This document shows positions 25,264 to 33,931 of a stretch of 64,000 bases of DNA, piece by piece. Below the pieces are notes generated by a model. That model was given only the letters and a program-made list of their open reading frames with translations. It had not been told where the DNA came from and ran no database searches. The position numbers and the translations under genes were made by a program. This DNA comes from CBDUXT01 sp965371245 (GTDB lineage Bacteria > Planctomycetota > Phycisphaerae > UBA1845), in NCBI GenBank assembly GCA_965371245.1, contig CBDUXT010000015.1, forward strand, positions 1 through 64,000, written 5' to 3'. Each line of letters begins with the position of its first letter. The stretch's first letter is position 1.

Positions 25264-26399
25264 TCGGCGACTTCTTGTGCCGTCACCGTCGAGGCTTCTT
25301 GCCGACCCATCAGGACGGCTACGTCCCCAATCTCAGTCGGCTTCCCCGAGTTGGTTACGTTGACCGTCGTGTGGTTCGCGGTCACGTCGATGATCGGACA
25401 GCGAGTCCCGCGAATGATAACGGCGCCTCTGCCTGCGGCTCGATGCGAGTAGCCGTCGGAGTAGCCCACCGGAAGCGTCGCCACAACCGTCTCGCTCTTG
25501 GCCGTGAATTTCCGGTGGTAGGAGACGGAATCCCCCGGGTTTAGCTTCTTGACGTAAGCTACCTTGGCCTTGAGCGTAAGGGCTGGGCGAAGATCGAGCT
25601 TGCGCGCTCGGTATTCCTTAGCCGAGGGATACTCCCCGTAAACCATGATACCCGGCCGAACCATGTCGAGGTGCGCCGCGGGGAACGCGAGCACACCCGC
25701 GCTGCTTGCAAGATGCCTCAGCCCGAGGGGAAGACCACGGCTAGTAGCCGTTTGAGCGACTTCAAGAAACCGCGCGAGCTGAACCCGATCAAAGGCTTCG
25801 TCTTCCGTCAACGCGGAAAACACGCCTTCGATCTTGACCTCGGGCATAGAGGCCAGTTTCTCGAGAAACGCGATCGCCTGCGAATGCACTACGCCCACAC
25901 GGCCGAGGCCGGTGTCAATTTTGACATGCACACTGGCCCGTTCATTCAGCTTGCGCGAAGCGGCAGCCAGTGCGTCTATGTCGTCGGTGTAGACGGTTTG
26001 TGCGACGTTCGCACGAACCAACTCTTCCGTCGAAGCGGGTGAGAAGGGGCCGAAGTTGAGGATCGGAACGGTGATCCCATTGGCGCGAAGGCTGAGCGCT
26101 TCAGAGATCGTGCCAACGGCCAAAGCATCGATGCGCGCCCGCTCCAGGATCTTGCCAACCTCGACGACGCCATGGCCATAGCCGTTCGCCTTCACGACCG
26201 CCATGACGGGGCGGCCACTTGCCTCTTTCCGAATCTGTGAGAGGTTCCACGAAATCGCCGCCTGATCGATTTCCAGCCACGGGCCAACGTGATCTTGCGA
26301 CGGCGCTGGGCGACTCGGCGACGGGGCGCCTTCGGATGCAAGGAGGAAGGGGATTCCCGCAGCAACCTTCAAGGCGTCCCGGCGTCCCATCTGATTCAT
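25194..26399 (-). CDS. alr: Alanine racemase with twin-arginine-like export signal
   Basis: This PLP enzyme interconverts L- and D-alanine (or other amino acids) through two catalytic bases. The 401-residue chain has the PLP lysine in 'VVKANGYGHG' (Lys70), the conserved 'VKIDTGLGRVG', the Arg-containing 'MVRPGIMVYG', and the second base region 'SVSYHRKFTA'. It ends with 'YKTLIHMSPHLPR', as in the family. The N-terminus 'MGRRDALKVAAGIPFLL' resembles a Tat signal (RRxxLK plus a hydrophobic stretch). That is not expected for a housekeeping alanine racemase and suggests a periplasmic broad-specificity racemase. It sits among mobile-element remains, so it may be acquired. The Tat signal is seen; export is inferred. 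Confidence 0.88.
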   Translation of the reverse strand: MNQMGRRDALKVAAGIPFLLASEGAPSPSRPAPSQDHVGPWLEIDQAAISWNLSQIRKEASGRPVMAVVKANGYGHGVVEVGKILERARIDALAVGTISEALSLRANGITVPILNFGPFSPASTEELVRANVAQTVYTDDIDALAAASRKLNERASVHVKIDTGLGRVGVVHSQAIAFLEKLASMPEVKIEGVFSALTEDEAFDRVQLARFLEVAQTATSRGLPLGLRHLASSAGVLAFPAAHLDMVRPGIMVYGEYPSAKEYRARKLDLRPALTLKAKVAYVKKLNPGDSVSYHRKFTAKSETVVATLPVGYSDGYSHRAAGRGAVIIRGTRCPIIDVTANHTTVNVTNSGKPTEIGDVAVLMGRQEASTVTAQEVAEWAGTSSYKTLIHMSPHLPRVVL

Positions 26400-26477
26400 T
26401 GCAAGCCTCCGAGATGTGCCGTCTTGACCGGTTGAGCAAACCCAGTCCTGCCATGCTAGTGGTTTAACGATGACGCC

Positions 26478-26684
26478 TCAATCCCGGCCCATCACCTCGT
26501 ACCGCTTGAACACCAGCCGCGCCCGCAGCTCCGTCGCCGCAAGCCGAGCCTTCTCGTCAGCGTCCGTGCTCTCCAGCGTCTCGTCACCCAACCATGCGAT
26601 CACGTTCTCACGGAACATGAAGTACGCCGGCACCTTGTCGGGATCGGCTTCGAGCGTGTCGATGAGGGCTTGGGCGCTCGCCAA
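26478..26684 (-). CDS. Hypothetical helical protein, possibly frameshifted
   Basis: A 68-residue acidic helical protein ('ALIDTLEADPDKVPAYFMFRENVIAWLGDETLE') starting at TTG. Just upstream another frame offers an ATG with the protein-like start 'MNDAPDLGER', so the gene may have lost a base near 26680. It lies 78 bases upstream of alr on the same strand and could share its transcript. No domain is recognised. Confidence 0.35.
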   Translation of the reverse strand: MASAQALIDTLEADPDKVPAYFMFRENVIAWLGDETLESTDADEKARLAATELRARLVFKRYEVMGRD

Positions 26685-26859
26685 GGTCCGGTGCGTCGTT
26701 CATCTTCTCGCGCCACGCCCGCTCGTGGAGCGCGCCTCAGCACGCCTGGGCGCCGCCTTCGCCCCCGTCGTACTCCGGCTGAACGGCCGGGCACTCCGCG
26801 CTAAGCGCGCGCACGCCGGAAACGTCGTCGTCATGTGTCCGCCTGGATGTCGCCGCCGT

Positions 26860-27150
26860 TCAGGACCGTCCCTCCGACCGACTGCCTGAATCCGCCGAAG
26901 AGACTGAAGGATGTCGCCCGCCCGCCCACCGCGCCCGAATTGTCGAGCGTGATCGTACCACGACGCCGGAGTGATTATCCAGGCCCAAATCGATCACGGC
27001 GCGAAACACTATGCGGTCGCCGCTGTAGGGAATCAGTCCCACGTCGATTAGAACTATCCCGTTGAAGCCGGTTGCTCGGATCGTGACAGTCCGAGTTGGG
27101 TCCGCATGGAACGGGATCCCCGCTCTCATCGGGTTCGTCTCGTCCGCCAA
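26860..27150 (-). CDS. Fragment of a secreted beta-rich protein
   Basis: A 96-residue frame whose first part ('TVTIRATGFNGIVLIDVGLIPYSGDRIVFRAVIDLG') looks like the C-terminal beta domain of the Gly-rich secreted proteins of this organism, similar in style to the end of the neighbour at 27156-28466. It has no signal peptide and its C-terminus turns Arg/Ser-rich, so it is probably a broken extension or a paralogous remnant. Confidence 0.3.
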   Translation of the reverse strand: MADETNPMRAGIPFHADPTRTVTIRATGFNGIVLIDVGLIPYSGDRIVFRAVIDLGLDNHSGVVVRSRSTIRARWAGGRHPSVSSADSGSRSEGRS

Positions 27151-27155
27151 AATGG

Positions 27156-28466
27156 CTACGGCGTCCAGAGCGCGCGCACGGTGAACTTGGTAAAGCCATT
27201 TGGGAACGTCACGTTCGCAGTCGCCGTCGATGGGTCCGTCACGCCGGAGAGTGCGGTGGATAACACGGTCTGGTCAGGACCACTCTCAGGAAACACATGC
27301 AACGTCACGACGGTTCCGGCAGGTATGCCAATCGATTCGATATCCAAAACGACGCTTCCCGCGGCGTCGATGGTCACATCCGGGCTAAGAAAATCACCCT
27401 CGGGAACATTGGGAACGGCGACAGCGTTGACCGCGGTGACACGCACCGACGCGGCATCTCCCGTCGGCAGGAAAATTGTGTTGGGACTCAGAGTTGCGAT
27501 GGTCGAGACGCCGGAAACAGATCCCGTAAACGTGTTGCTGAACGCCTCGATCCGAACGCGTCCCAGACCTCCATCGCAGCCGGTTGCAGAACCGGTCTTT
27601 GCCGTAATGGTCCCCGAGCCGCTAAAGTTCGGCGCAAGCACGCGAATCGCCCCGCCACTACCGCCGCCACTCGACCCGGCACCAAAGGAACCAAGGCAAC
27701 ACCTCCCGGAGCCACCGTTGGCGTTGATCGTGCCCGCCAATGCAATAGACGTGTCGCTGGCGATAAGTATCGCGCCGCCACCACCACCGCCGCCGCCAAA
27801 CGCGTCAAGCCCGGCGTGGCGCAAACCGGGCTCGCCGCCCGAACCGCCCACGAGCGGAAGCAAGAAAACATTGCCGTACGTTGCGGCAACCGGCTGACCC
27901 TGGCCATCGGTTGCGTAGCTCCCCCCGGGTCCGCTACCGCTGACACAACCTGATCCCCACACACCACCGCCTGGCCCGAACCCGCTAGTACCCGGCGAAT
28001 CTGACGTATGTGCTATTCCGCCGTGAAAGCCGCCGGGACCGGGCATCGCTAGTTGCCGTGCAACTACCGTGCGATCATGCCCGTCCTCGCCCGACAGGTC
28101 CAACACGCCATCGATTTGGACTGCCCCGGAGGCCAACCAAAACACAGGCGCCATGTTGAGTTTGTTGGCGCGAAGTTGAACGGTTAACCCGCTCAGGACC
28201 GTAACCGTCGTGAAATGAAAGACATTGTCGTTGTCCAAGTCTATCCCCAGCGCGACCGGGTCGAACACCAGGGTGCCCGACTGTCCCGTAAGGTCGAGCG
28301 CACCGTCGGACCCGTCCGACCCGCTGACAAACTGCGCCATTGCAGGGGAAGCGAGGCAGCCAATAACAGTCACAAGGATAGCCCAGCAGGCACGCCGGAT
28401 CATCAACCCGACGGCACCACTTATTCTCCTACGAATGAGCGAGTTGTCTGTTGAATGATGAAACAT
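27156..28466 (-). CDS. Secreted Gly-rich surface protein
   Basis: The start at 28466 is set by an excellent ribosome-binding site (GAGGAGGTTGAT about 8 bases before the ATG). The 436-residue product has a signal peptide ('RACWAILVTVIGCLASPAMAQF'). The mature part is strongly Gly/Ser-rich ('GGGGGGGGAILIASD', 'GSSGGGSGGAIRVLAPNF'), arranged as repeated short beta strands typical of a right-handed beta-helix or adhesin stalk. The C-terminal 100 residues form a separate beta domain. No catalytic residues are visible. It is likely an exported matrix or surface component. It stands between remnants of similar proteins, upstream of the decayed fragment at 26860. Confidence 0.75.
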   Translation of the reverse strand: MFHHSTDNSLIRRRISGAVGLMIRRACWAILVTVIGCLASPAMAQFVSGSDGSDGALDLTGQSGTLVFDPVALGIDLDNDNVFHFTTVTVLSGLTVQLRANKLNMAPVFWLASGAVQIDGVLDLSGEDGHDRTVVARQLAMPGPGGFHGGIAHTSDSPGTSGFGPGGGVWGSGCVSGSGPGGSYATDGQGQPVAATYGNVFLLPLVGGSGGEPGLRHAGLDAFGGGGGGGGAILIASDTSIALAGTINANGGSGRCCLGSFGAGSSGGGSGGAIRVLAPNFSGSGTITAKTGSATGCDGGLGRVRIEAFSNTFTGSVSGVSTIATLSPNTIFLPTGDAASVRVTAVNAVAVPNVPEGDFLSPDVTIDAAGSVVLDIESIGIPAGTVVTLHVFPESGPDQTVLSTALSGVTDPSTATANVTFPNGFTKFTVRALWTP

Positions 28467-28525
28467 GATTATCAACCTCCTCTTGGAACAGTTAGGTGTT
28501 CGAGTCAACAATCGGAGCCCTTTAT

Positions 28526-31500
28526 CTAGGGGGGCGTACCCAGGTTTTCCAAACTGACGGCCGGCCCAACGGCCTCGCCGATCGGCGGGCCGGTCGGATC
28601 CGTCAAGTTTTGCAACGCGACCGGCGGACCGACAGCTTCGTTGATGGCCGGTCCGGTTGGATCGGTAAGATTCTCAATCCCGATGGGTGACCCGACGGCC
28701 TCTGCGATCAAGCCGCTTCCGTCACAGGTTCCGCAGCCCAGGAACTCAACCAGGACGACGCAGAGTTCATCCCAATTGTTAGTACAACAGGACGGGGCCT
28801 GCGCACATACGCACGCTTCGACCACTGCGTCGGTACAGCCGGGACAACCGGCCTGGCAACATCCGACCGCGGGCGCAAGGACGCCGAAGGTCCAGCTCAA
28901 GTCTGCCCCAAGGACGTTACCAGCTAGATCGGCAATCGATCCGCCGGCCACGGCGTGGTAGGAGTCCGCCGGGAGCGCGGCGCCGAAAAAGCTCAACAGT
29001 GCCGTGTTGCTCTCCACCAGAAACGAGATCGCGCCAACCACGGACACGTCGTCCCCGTTGCCGGGGATGCCATCCCCGCCCGCCGAGAACAACTGGAACG
29101 TGCTTTCGTCCAGCGTTGCAAGATCAATTGGTTCGCTGAACGTCACGGACACAGCCGTGACAGAGTTGGGGCACTCATCCGAGCCGTCCGGCGGCGAAAA
29201 CGCCACAACGCTCGGCGGCGTCGCGTCGGGAACCAGCGTGATGACGGTTTCATCGGTCCACGTGGCGTTACCACCCGTGTCGCTGGCTCGAGCCCGTAGC
29301 GTGAACGACGATTGCTGAGCGATCACGGGCGTGACGAAGCGGTGCTCAAACGGGAAGTTGCCGTCAGTGAAAACCTTCACCCCATCGACGTAGAATTCGA
29401 CGTGACGCACCTGCACGTCGTCGGTCACGTCGGCCGTGACACGCATGATCTGCCCCTCCTCCGCCATCCCAGGGGCGAAATTGCTGGCAACGGTGATCGC
29501 GGGCGGGACGCCGAGGGCGTCGTAAGCCAGGTAGTTGATAACCTGCAGACCGGCACTCCCATCAGCCACATAGGCCAGCCCGTTGAAGATCGAAACCGAC
29601 CGGGCGAGGCCCGGCGTTGGAAAGGTTGTCAGAAACACGTCGGTCTGCGCCGGGTCGCTTACGTCGTAAAGCGATACATGGTGTGGTCCATCGACGGTGC
29701 TGTTGTTGCCCACCGTGGCCACGGCAAGTCCCGAGCCGTTGGGGGTCACTTGCTTCCAGCCGAATTGAGTGGTACTGCCGGTGGCGATCAGGCTCGGGGC
29801 GAGCGGGCTAGCAAGGTCGAACGTGTTGTAACCCACGGTGTGGACGGCGTAGGCAATTCCGCCGCCGACGAACAGGCGCAGGCGCCCCGCCGCGGCGCCG
29901 ACGACTCCCGGCGACGCAACCGAACCGGCCACTTGCAATGGCCCGCCAGTCAGCGGCAAGGCGTGGAGCGTCCCCACGGTCAGGACGTAGAGCGTTTCTT
30001 TCTCGATGGCGAGGTCCTGCACCGCGCTACCGACGTTGGTCTGCTGGAGCACGGCGCCGGTGGCGAGGTCGATGGCCGCGATGGTTCCATCGTCAACGCC
30101 AACGTAGGCTATCGGGCCTCCCGCTACGACAGCGCGAACGGCGCCGCCGAGTGGGATCTGGTGGATGATCTGAGCGGCCGGCGGGTCGCTGATGTCGATG
30201 ATCGCCAGGCCCGCGTCGCCATCGGCCACCGGAATCAGATCCCCCGCGCAGGCGACGGCCGACGCGCTTCCGGGCGTATCGACCTGTGCAATGATCGTCG
30301 GCTCCATGCCGTTGAAGACGTTGAAGATCGTCACACCAGCGCCAGAGTCGGCCACAACCGCCACGTCGTTGACTGCGCAAACATCGACGGCCGTGCCTGT
30401 CGTATTGACCGTGGCGATGATTCCCGTTTGGGCCACCACTCCGTCCAAGGGATCGGTCCCCTGCTGAACTTCGGCGCCGTCCGGGATTCCGTCGCCGTCC
30501 GTGTCTGAGTTCCACGGAAGCGTACCCAGCACAACCTCGGCCAGGTCCACCAGACCGTCACTATCAAAGTCGAGGTCCGACTCGCCGACCTGAAGCATGT
30601 AGACGCGTTGCAGATCGTACCGTGCCTGAGCACTAAGGCGCGGGAACGCGACTCCCAGGGTACTCTCCATCGGATCGAAGAAGTTGACAGATCGAAGCTG
30701 TCCGTCGCGAGGCACAAAGATGGCGTACTGTGCAAGCGGGTCGGTCTTACCACGCAGCCGCAAAATGCCGTCGGGTCGTTCGATCTCTGCTTCATAAGAA
30801 ACTGAGTGCGGCGGGGCCAATCCTGCGGGCTCCCCAATCTGTGCTTTTAGCGGCGCGGACAGCTCTTCCTGCTGGACAATGAACTCCGACAACCACTGAA
30901 CTGCATCTCCGCCTGCAACGGTATCGGCCTCGTCGAGAAGCGCTTGAACCTGGTCCGGCACTTCACCGGGAATCTCCATTCCCATTAGGGGATAAAGCAA
31001 GCTTATGGCTTGGTTGTTTATGCGGAGGAGTTCCGTGAGGACGGGAACATCGACGCCGAGATTGGCCGAAGCAGCAGCGGCTCCATCACCACAAGAAGAC
31101 GCACACCGTGGCCCACACTGGTGGTCTCGTGTGCATACACATTGTTGGTATTCGTTCTCACATATAGCTCCGGCCTCACATGCGGTCAGAACTCCAACAC
31201 ATCCCCAGCAAGCCGCCGTCGCCACGGGACCTGTTGCTGCTACGCAGAGTGCTACACACCCAACCGCTAGGAGAGTGCAGGCGGCCACCCTCCCACGTAG
31301 CTCATGCGTACGATCGTCGAAACACGCGATAAAAGCTGTCTGGTCAGGTACACAGCAATCGCCGTCGCCAGCCGTAGTCCCAACCGCTGCCGTTCCACCA
31401 CACTGCGGTGGGTCGGGTGGAGGTGGAGGCTCGACCGGCGCCGGGCCGGAGCCGTGCCAGCCGGGCGCGCGAATGCCCACACCGGGATCGGTGCAGATCA

Positions 31501-32149
31501 ACTGGCCGTCATCGCTGACCGTCATCGGACCCACATGCTCCCAGCGTCCCGTGTCGTGGTTGAACGACAGAAGCGCGTTCTCCGTACCCGGGTCCAATGG
31601 GGCTCCGGTCACCGGGTCCGGCAGGTTGGGAAAGCAGACGGGTACGGGTACGTCGAAGTTCGTGGCCCCACTCGTCTGGACCGTGATCACCAACGGGAGC
31701 TCAAGTCCTGACGGAAGCTGCCCCGGAAGGCGATCGGGCGCGACCGGAGCGATGCCCACCATGCCGCCGCGGGTGCCGTCGTTGGCGAACAGCGAATCGG
31801 CCGGGACCATAATCGACACGCCGGCCAACTCAGGGTTCTGCTTCAGCACCTCCGACGGGAACGTGATCTCGGTGTCCTGCGTCTGGCTGACCGCCTGGAG
31901 GGTGTCCGCTGCCACCAACGGCAGAAACACGTTGCCGATGTTGGTCTCTTGGCTTGCCACGGACTCCCAGGCTTTGCCGACGAAGGGATAATAAGCACCG
32001 GGGGGCACGGCGTTGGTGGCCGTTTGGCCATTGATGTGAACGAAGAAACGTCCAACCGGCGCCGGCTCCAACCGGAAATTACCCATGGGATCGGTTAACG
32101 CGAACAGCTCGGTTTCCTGGCCGTCAACGGTGATGGTCACGCCCTGCAA
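28526..32149 (-). pseudogene. 5'-truncated giant secreted protein with LVIVD-type repeats
   Basis: The open frame gives 1,207 residues from a TTG. It begins inside a carboxypeptidase-regulatory-like beta domain ('GVTITVDGQETELFALTDPMGNFRL') and has no signal peptide, so the N-terminal part is missing. Order of parts: beta domain (1-80), a Cys-rich hydrophobic block (about 270-345), thrombospondin type-3-like 'DSDGLVDLAEV...DTDGDGIPDGAEV' (about 535-580), and a propeller of LVIVD-like repeats ('LAIIDISDP', 'VSLYDVSDP'; about 590-880). Next come two Ig-like domains, a 'CCTNNWDELCV' Cys-rich module, and three 21-residue C-terminal repeats (EAVG...LTDPTGP). Immediately upstream, 32206-32290 holds short tandem repeats and no better start. 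An exported full-length version would be a surface protein; this copy may be non-functional. Confidence 0.65.
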
Positions 32150-32205
32150 AGGCGTATTGGCCCCACCAAGGCCGGCTGTGACGATCGCCCGAGGGTTGCG
32201 AGCCC

Positions 32206-32290
32206 AACCGTCACCCCAACCGTCACCCGAAAAACGGCCTTCTTGATAGCGCCAGGGCCGTTGATGACGGTGGTGACGGTGGTGACGGTC
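32206..32290. repeat. Short tandem repeats at the broken 5' end
   Basis: It holds two copies of a 12-base unit (CAACCGTCACCC) and three copies of GGTGGTGAC. They sit exactly where the upstream coding part of the truncated giant protein is lost, between it and the divergent gene at 32335. Confidence 0.6.
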
Positions 32291-32334
32291 ATTACCGGGG
32301 TTTGTCAGGGTGTGGCGAGCGGTAGAATGGCGCC

Positions 32335-32775
32335 ATGGTTCGGAAGGCTATCATCACCGTTCTCACGCTCGCGACGGTTGGGTCGGCGTGGGTGTGGGTG
32401 GCAACCGTCGTCGGCATCATTAGCAGCCGAGCGTACGGATGGGATATGGCTTCGTTCCGAACCATCTGGCTAATGCCAGGGAAGTCGGAACTTGGAGTTA
32501 TGTACGCCACTTTCCAGCTTGGCTCGTTTTCACCAACGTACTACGCCGCATCCTACCCGTGGTGGTTGCTGGTGGTGGTCTTCGGGGCCTACCCCTTCTA
32601 CTCGCTCCTGAGGTTGCCCGCACGCCGTCGCCGCCGACGCAGAGAACAGGGCCTTTGCCTCGACTGCGGCTACGACCTGACGGGCAACGTGACGGGCGTG
32701 TGTTCGGAGTGCGGGTCGAAGGCTCGTTCGCGTGGCCGGCTCACCGACAACGTTTGGCTACGGAGAAGTTCGTGA
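32335..32775 (+). CDS. Small membrane protein with C-terminal zinc ribbon
   Basis: The 146-residue protein has two hydrophobic helices (about 7-28 and 75-95), a run of arginines, and 'GLCLDCGYDLTGNVTGVCSECG', a treble-clef or ribbon-type zinc site made by two CxxC pairs. Proteins of this design are common in planctomycetes; their function is not known. The topology (basic run after the second helix) places the zinc site in the cytoplasm. The stop codon overlaps the start of the next gene by one base (TGATG), so the two are translationally coupled. A frameshifted relative lies at 24768-25051. Confidence 0.7.
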   Translation: MVRKAIITVLTLATVGSAWVWVATVVGIISSRAYGWDMASFRTIWLMPGKSELGVMYATFQLGSFSPTYYAASYPWWLLVVVFGAYPFYSLLRLPARRRRRRREQGLCLDCGYDLTGNVTGVCSECGSKARSRGRLTDNVWLRRSS

Positions 32776-33566
32776 TGAATCGGATTCCCGTGCGTAAAAC
32801 TATGAGGCGACTTCCCTGGGCACTGGTCTTGGCCCCGGCTCTTTCCTGCCAACATGCCAAGGAGCCGAAGCCGGCGACTCACGACCCTGAGGCGCAACGG
32901 CAACTGAAATCCTTGGATGCGTGCGGCGTTACGTCGAGGTATCTGTTCACGGACCGGAGCCCGGACGTACCGACGGAGCAACTTCCCGCGATCATATTTC
33001 TGGGCCACCCCGCACCCGACATCCAGCCAGCGGATCACCTGGCGCTTGTCCGGGGTAAGCTCGATGAGCCAGCCGTGTTGATCTGGTCAGGCTTGCTGGA
33101 CGGAATGTCGAGAGCTGAACTGAACACGCCTGTCGATGACATGTCCATGTGGCGACGAAACGCCGAACTGTTTCCTAGGATGGTGGCGAGCTACATCGAG
33201 CAACTTCCGATCGACCGGGAACGTGTTTATTTGACGGGTTTCTCAGCCAGCGGTGTCCACGCTTGGATGCTCGCATACGATCGCCCCGAGCTCTACGCCG
33301 GCGTTGTGGTCTTGTCGGCAACTGCCAGTCCGGTACAGATTCAGAAGAAGCTCGACAGGGGCGTCCGACTCGTGACCGTGGTCGTGCGAGCCGAACAGGA
33401 CCTTCGCGGTACAAACCGCACCGTCGAGCTGACGACGTGTCGGCGAATCGAGGCGTTGAATCCGCACTCCAAGTGTATCCTGGAAGACGATCAGACGCAT
33501 GCCGGAGTCAAACGCCGCTGGGCTGAGCGTCTTAACTACGTTTTGGGGTTGGCAACAGGGCGATGA
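32775..33566 (+). CDS. Lipoprotein alpha/beta hydrolase
   Basis: The ATG at 32775 overlaps the previous stop codon and has GGAGAA seven bases before it. The 263-residue product has a lipoprotein signal ending 'LAPALSCQ' (Cys near residue 25). The nucleophile elbow 'LTGFSASGVHAWMLA' contains the G-x-S-x-S-G pattern, with Ser as the nucleophile. A following 'YAGVVVLSA' strand and a late 'DDQTHAG' supply a possible catalytic His. The fold resembles esterases of the phospholipase/carboxylesterase or polyhydroxybutyrate-depolymerase type. It is probably anchored in the periplasm, acting on an ester substrate that cannot be named from the sequence. It is coupled to the zinc-ribbon membrane protein upstream. 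Confidence 0.72.
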   Translation: MNRIPVRKTMRRLPWALVLAPALSCQHAKEPKPATHDPEAQRQLKSLDACGVTSRYLFTDRSPDVPTEQLPAIIFLGHPAPDIQPADHLALVRGKLDEPAVLIWSGLLDGMSRAELNTPVDDMSMWRRNAELFPRMVASYIEQLPIDRERVYLTGFSASGVHAWMLAYDRPELYAGVVVLSATASPVQIQKKLDRGVRLVTVVVRAEQDLRGTNRTVELTTCRRIEALNPHSKCILEDDQTHAGVKRRWAERLNYVLGLATGR

Positions 33567-33624
33567 GACGGCTCACCGCCAACACCTCCGACGTTTTCCC
33601 GGAATGCGGCTGAAGATCGAACCA

Positions 33625-33825
33625 CTAGAGAGCCCGGGGGCCGGCCCTCTGCTTCTCCCATTCGTGATGATCGCGGTAGTACCGATACACCGGCAGCCCG
33701 TTCGTGATGACGTACTCCGCCCACACCGGTTCGACGTCGGCCCGTGCCATGATGTCGTCACGCAGCTCGGACCATGCCTCGACGACGACGGCGTTCTTGG
33801 GATCGAGCGTCTTTGTGGCCTGCAC
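33625..33825 (-). CDS. Small hypothetical protein
   Basis: A 66-residue frame beginning at GTG, helical and aromatic-rich ('AWSELRDDIMARADVEPVWAEYVITNGLPVYRYYRDHHEWEK'). The composition is that of a real folded protein, but there is no recognised domain and no clear ribosome-binding site. It lies between two convergent genes, 107 bases before the end of the kinase gene. The remainder of 33567-33931 shows nothing. Confidence 0.4.
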   Translation of the reverse strand: MQATKTLDPKNAVVVEAWSELRDDIMARADVEPVWAEYVITNGLPVYRYYRDHHEWEKQRAGPRAL

Positions 33826-33931
33826 ACAACATTCACGCGGGAACCCGTCGTGTGTTACGGTCCAGGACAGAGTCTATCACTCTGAACATGAACCGACATC
33901 AGGGGCTCAGGTCAGCGTCAAGACGGGCTCT

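Noticed and set aside
29312..30508. 398-codon plus-strand frame opposite the truncated giant protein
   Set aside because: Its Arg/Val/Gly/His-rich composition is typical of an antisense frame in GC-rich DNA; the minus strand has recognisable thrombospondin-3 and LVIVD-type repeats.
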